From: Bacteroidales bacterium | GTDB taxonomy: Bacteria; Bacteroidota; Bacteroidia; Bacteroidales; UBA932 | NCBI GenBank assembly: GCA_016290835.1 | Contig: JAEEVG010000013.1 | Span: 1-47,399, forward strand | DNA: 47,399 nt | Direction: 5' to 3' | In this document: positions 44,435 through 47,399 of the stretch, in pieces | How positions within the stretch are numbered: the first letter of the stretch is position 1 | Layout of the letters: the number at the start of each line of letters is the position of its first letter | The notes under the pieces: generated by a model | The model's input: only the letters and a program-made list of their open reading frames with translations | The model's database searches: none | Told to the model about the DNA's origin: nothing | Position numbers and translations under genes: made by a program

Positions 44435-47399
44435 ATGAAGAAACTCCTCCTCCCGGTCCTGCTCTTTTTACTTTCGGCCTGCTCCCGGCCGGAGAACGAT
44501 CTCTCTCCCAGAACGATGGTCAGCCATCTGGCGATGCCGCAGAATGCCACGCGCAACCTCTCGGTCTACCAGGTGACGGGCATTGCAATGGATGCCAAGG
44601 ACCTGATCTGGCTGGGCACGACACACAACCTGAATTCTTTCGACGGACAGAATACGCGGATCTGGGACAACGGACGTCCCTCGGATGAGGAGGCGCTCCC
44701 GTCCTCCGCCATCAGTTGCCTTTTCAACGACCACAACCGGACGGTCTGGATCGGCACGGATGCCGGGCTCTGCACGTATGAACGCTTCTCGCGCTTCCGC
44801 AACTACCACTGCGACGGAGCCCGGCTGGGCAAAGTCGAGGAAATCGCCGAGACCAGCGACCAGGTCCTGCTCGTCAAGACCGCCGAAGGTTTCTATCGTC
44901 TCGACGAGACACAAGACCTGCACCTTGTTCCGAGCCTGAAACGTCCATCGGCAGAATCCAAGGTCCTCTGCGACGACAATGGCGGACTCTGGATATGCAC
45001 AGCTACGGAATCGGTCCATTACGACCGCTATTTCAACCCGGCAGACAGTATCCGGGCCACGTCTCCCTCCGCGAATGTGAATCCCGCCGCCGTCCGGGTC
45101 GGGGACCGGATGTGGATGCTGTCCGGTGCGGCCCTCCTCTGTGTGGACGTCAACACCGGCGCCCGGGATTTCCGACTCGACCGGGCATGGACGGACAGGT
45201 TGAATCTCTGCGCGGTCGACGGGCACTATCTGCTGTTCCAGAATGAAGATACCGGCATCCGTGCCTTCGACACCCGCCAGCGCCGCTTCGTGGATGACGC
45301 ACTCCCCTACATTCCGACAACACCGTCGCGCACGGACATCTCTTTTATGTACCAGGACCCCCTGGGCAATCTCTGGATCGGGTATCGACACTACGGGGTG
45401 AAATGCATCCCCCGGGACCAGAGGGAGCTCGAATTGCTCAACGACTGCCCGGCGCACCGCCTGACGGAACGGCAGTACATCCAGTCCCTCGTCCAAGACG
45501 GATCCGGAACGATCTGGGGCAGCATTGGACGCAAGTTGTTCCGCCTGCGATCCGCTTCCGGGGATATCTCATTCCTTGACATTGAGGAAATATCCGGTCC
45601 GGACCGCCTGGATGACGCACAGGCCATGCAATTGGCCCCGGACGGCACGGACCGGCTCTGGATCCGGACACGGCATCAGCTCCTGCTCGCCGACATCTCC
45701 CGGGACCGGCCCCATGTCCTGCACAAATGGAACGTCGGCCCCTATTCCGGCGCCAGCGGTATCTCCGCCGGAGGGGACTATTATCTGCCGCTGCCGGCAT
45801 CTGTTGACGTATTCCACCCGGATGGGCGGATCGACCGCATTCCGCTCGCCGGCACCGCCTGCGAAGGCGAGACCCGGCTGCTGGACTGCGGGGACGGGAA
45901 GGTCCTGGTGGTCCGCGAGCGGATGCAACCCCTGTTGCTCGACATCCGGGAGGCCTCAGTCTCCGACTTCAAAGTCGCCGGTCCGGGAGATCTTCCCCTC
46001 GGCGGGACCGTGGCCGGGCTTGTGCTCGGGCGCCAGGCCTGGCTTGCCTCTACCAAGGACGGGCTGTGGATCCTGGACCTGGACTCGCACGAGCTCCGGC
46101 GGGAAGCGGCACTCGACGGCCTGCATATCTTAAGCATCGTTGCGCTCTCCGACAACACCCTCATCCTGGGAGCTGCAGAAGGGATCGTCTACTACGATAC
46201 CGCCCAGGATATGCTCCGTGTCTATCAGCCTTCGCTCAGCGACAGTCCCGTCACGGCGCTTACCCCGGGAGGCATCGCCCGCTCCGGCAAGAACGTCATC
46301 CTCGGGAGCAACGACGGCTGCGTCCTGCTGCCCGCCAGCATCCCGATGACCTCTACAGACCACCACCTCTCCGTCCACAGTGTTTTGGTCCGGGATCAAC
46401 AGGGTTCCCGCATGGTCAGGATCCCACAGGACGAAAGCAGTTGCGTCCTGGGACACGACCACAATTCCTTCGAGATCAGATTCGGGACCATCCACTATGA
46501 CCAGCAGCCGATCAGCATCCAGTACAAACTCGACGGATACAACACGGACTGGATCGACGTCGTCCGTGAGTCGAGCGCCGTATACGCCAAGATTCCTGCA
46601 GGCAAGTACCGCTTCCAACTCCGTGAGATCCAATCCTTCACGGACCGGGTCATCAGCGAGCAACAGATGGAGATCGTGGTCAAACCCTCCCCCTGGCTGA
46701 CTTGGCCGGCAATCCTGCTCTACATTCTCGCCGCCCTGCTCGCAGTGAACCAGCTGATCCGTTTCATCGTCCGCTTGAAGTCGGACAAACTGCGCCTGAG
46801 CGTCGCAGAACAAAAGACCGAGCTGGAGCACCGTACCAACGAGATGAACATGAGTTTCTTCGCCAACATCGCCCACGAATTCCGCAACCCGCTGACCATC
46901 ATTTCGGGACCGCTCTCCTCCCTGCTAAAGGACAGATCCGTCCCGGCTGATGCCCACAAGAAACTGCTCTCCATCTCGGCCAGCGCCAATTCGATGCTCC
47001 GGCTGATCGACCAGATGCTGGATTTCAACCAGTTGGAAATGGACGTCCTGCGCCTGTGCGTGGGTGAGCATGACGTCACCCACGAGATCTCGCGGATCCT
47101 CGGCAATTTCGAGGAGAGTGCCAATTTGCGGGACATTTCAATCCGGTACGACGGGCTCGAATACCCGTTCATCAGCCTGGTCGACCTGGACAAACTGGAG
47201 AAAATCCTGAGCAACCTGTTCACCAATGCCCTGAAACACACGCCGGACGGAGGAGCCATCACGATGGCCTTCGACGACGTCACGGGCGAAGAAGCCCGTG
47301 CGGCCTTTGGAGAGGATGCCCTGGGCTCCAACCGCTATTTCCAGGTCGACATCACCAACAACGGCAAGCAGATCGCTGACGACAAGATCGGCAACGTCT
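44435..47399 (+). CDS. Hybrid two-component sensor (HTCS), partial at right edge
   Basis: The frame is open for 988 codons and runs off the edge. It begins MKKLLLPVLLFLLSACSRPE with a possible lipobox (Cys16). Many two-component propeller repeats follow (AMDAKDLIWLGTTHNLNSFD, NDHNRTVWIGTDAGLCTYER, PLGNLWIGYRHYGV), then a Y_Y_Y domain (ISIQYKLDGYNTDWIDVV), a membrane helix (PAILLYILAALLAVNQLIRF), a histidine kinase dimerisation domain with His814 (FFANIAHEFRNPLTIISGP) and the start of the ATPase domain (LEKILSNLFTNALKHTPDGG). The receiver and AraC domains expected in HTCS proteins lie beyond the window. It should sense a PUL oligosaccharide in the periplasm and activate the divergent susC operon. 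Confidence 0.93.
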   Translation, partial: MKKLLLPVLLFLLSACSRPENDLSPRTMVSHLAMPQNATRNLSVYQVTGIAMDAKDLIWLGTTHNLNSFDGQNTRIWDNGRPSDEEALPSSAISCLFNDHNRTVWIGTDAGLCTYERFSRFRNYHCDGARLGKVEEIAETSDQVLLVKTAEGFYRLDETQDLHLVPSLKRPSAESKVLCDDNGGLWICTATESVHYDRYFNPADSIRATSPSANVNPAAVRVGDRMWMLSGAALLCVDVNTGARDFRLDRAWTDRLNLCAVDGHYLLFQNEDTGIRAFDTRQRRFVDDALPYIPTTPSRTDISFMYQDPLGNLWIGYRHYGVKCIPRDQRELELLNDCPAHRLTERQYIQSLVQDGSGTIWGSIGRKLFRLRSASGDISFLDIEEISGPDRLDDAQAMQLAPDGTDRLWIRTRHQLLLADISRDRPHVLHKWNVGPYSGASGISAGGDYYLPLPASVDVFHPDGRIDRIPLAGTACEGETRLLDCGDGKVLVVRERMQPLLLDIREASVSDFKVAGPGDLPLGGTVAGLVLGRQAWLASTKDGLWILDLDSHELRREAALDGLHILSIVALSDNTLILGAAEGIVYYDTAQDMLRVYQPSLSDSPVTALTPGGIARSGKNVILGSNDGCVLLPASIPMTSTDHHLSVHSVLVRDQQGSRMVRIPQDESSCVLGHDHNSFEIRFGTIHYDQQPISIQYKLDGYNTDWIDVVRESSAVYAKIPAGKYRFQLREIQSFTDRVISEQQMEIVVKPSPWLTWPAILLYILAALLAVNQLIRFIVRLKSDKLRLSVAEQKTELEHRTNEMNMSFFANIAHEFRNPLTIISGPLSSLLKDRSVPADAHKKLLSISASANSMLRLIDQMLDFNQLEMDVLRLCVGEHDVTHEISRILGNFEESANLRDISIRYDGLEYPFISLVDLDKLEKILSNLFTNALKHTPDGGAITMAFDDVTGEEARAAFGEDALGSNRYFQVDITNNGKQIADDKIGNV

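Noticed and set aside
1-47399. tRNA or rRNA genes, integrase attachment sites or a replication origin
   Set aside because: No cloverleaf-like or rRNA-like segment was noticed, and no integrase, relaxase or replication gene is encoded, so none is reported. A covariance-model scan was not possible.

Overview
The window looks like chromosomal DNA from a Bacteroidales bacterium, probably an uncultured gut- or rumen-type lineage (the lineage is inferred). The evidence is two SusC/SusD pairs, a hybrid two-component sensor of the SusR/HTCS type, several fimbrillin-type and FISUMP lipoproteins, and promoters of the Bacteroidetes type (-33 TTTG, about 20 nt, -7 TAnnTTTG). Most genes are GC-rich. The genes near 1.0-3.2 kb and 25.6-26.6 kb look more AT-rich by eye, which suggests acquired DNA. 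I see no tRNA, rRNA, CRISPR array or complete mobile element.

Layout. 1-3.2 kb: a DUF4406-like gene cut by the left edge and a DUF4359 membrane protein (minus strand), then a MazG-like pyrophosphohydrolase overlapping a PD-(D/E)XK-DUF2075 helicase (plus strand). 3.4-6.1 kb: a short peptide gene, two fimbrillin lipoproteins and a second short peptide gene. 6.2-11.2 kb: a SusC/SusD pair without adjacent enzymes (minus). 11.2-13.5 kb: an inverted-repeat-rich spacer, then a second peptide-lipoprotein cassette. 13.6-16.3 kb: an M16 zinc peptidase (minus). 16.5-23.8 kb: a plus-strand operon encoding a 1004-residue triple-FISUMP lipoprotein, a pectinesterase-esterase fusion and a GH42-like lipoprotein. 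23.8-25.3 kb: a VapBC pair and an outer-membrane barrel (minus). 25.6-27.7 kb: an unrecognised acidic protein and a decayed IS30 element. 27.7-29.4 kb: a third peptide-lipoprotein cassette. 29.5-31.6 kb: a truncated barrel gene, a BASS-type transporter, a small basic protein, and FISUMP and RHS fragments. 31.7-47.4 kb: a polysaccharide utilisation locus (PUL).

The PUL reads, from its divergent promoter: HTCS sensor (plus strand, cut by the right edge), then on the minus strand SusC, SusD, a GH2 enzyme, a type B carboxylesterase, two alpha/beta-hydrolase esterases and a GH3 enzyme. The esterase load suggests an ester-decorated plant polysaccharide. The pectinesterase-esterase fusion near 20 kb carries a close paralogue of one PUL esterase, so the two loci may act on related substrates.

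The most unusual pattern is a repeated cassette: a 40-52-residue peptide gene with a shared core (Y..PE, hydrophobic/acidic run, GVI..S.G), then a strong Shine-Dalgarno sequence (rare in this phylum), then a surface lipoprotein. Two of the three cassettes share a promoter with an identically spaced inverted repeat. The third cassette and the triple-FISUMP operon both lie directly behind an IS30 right end.
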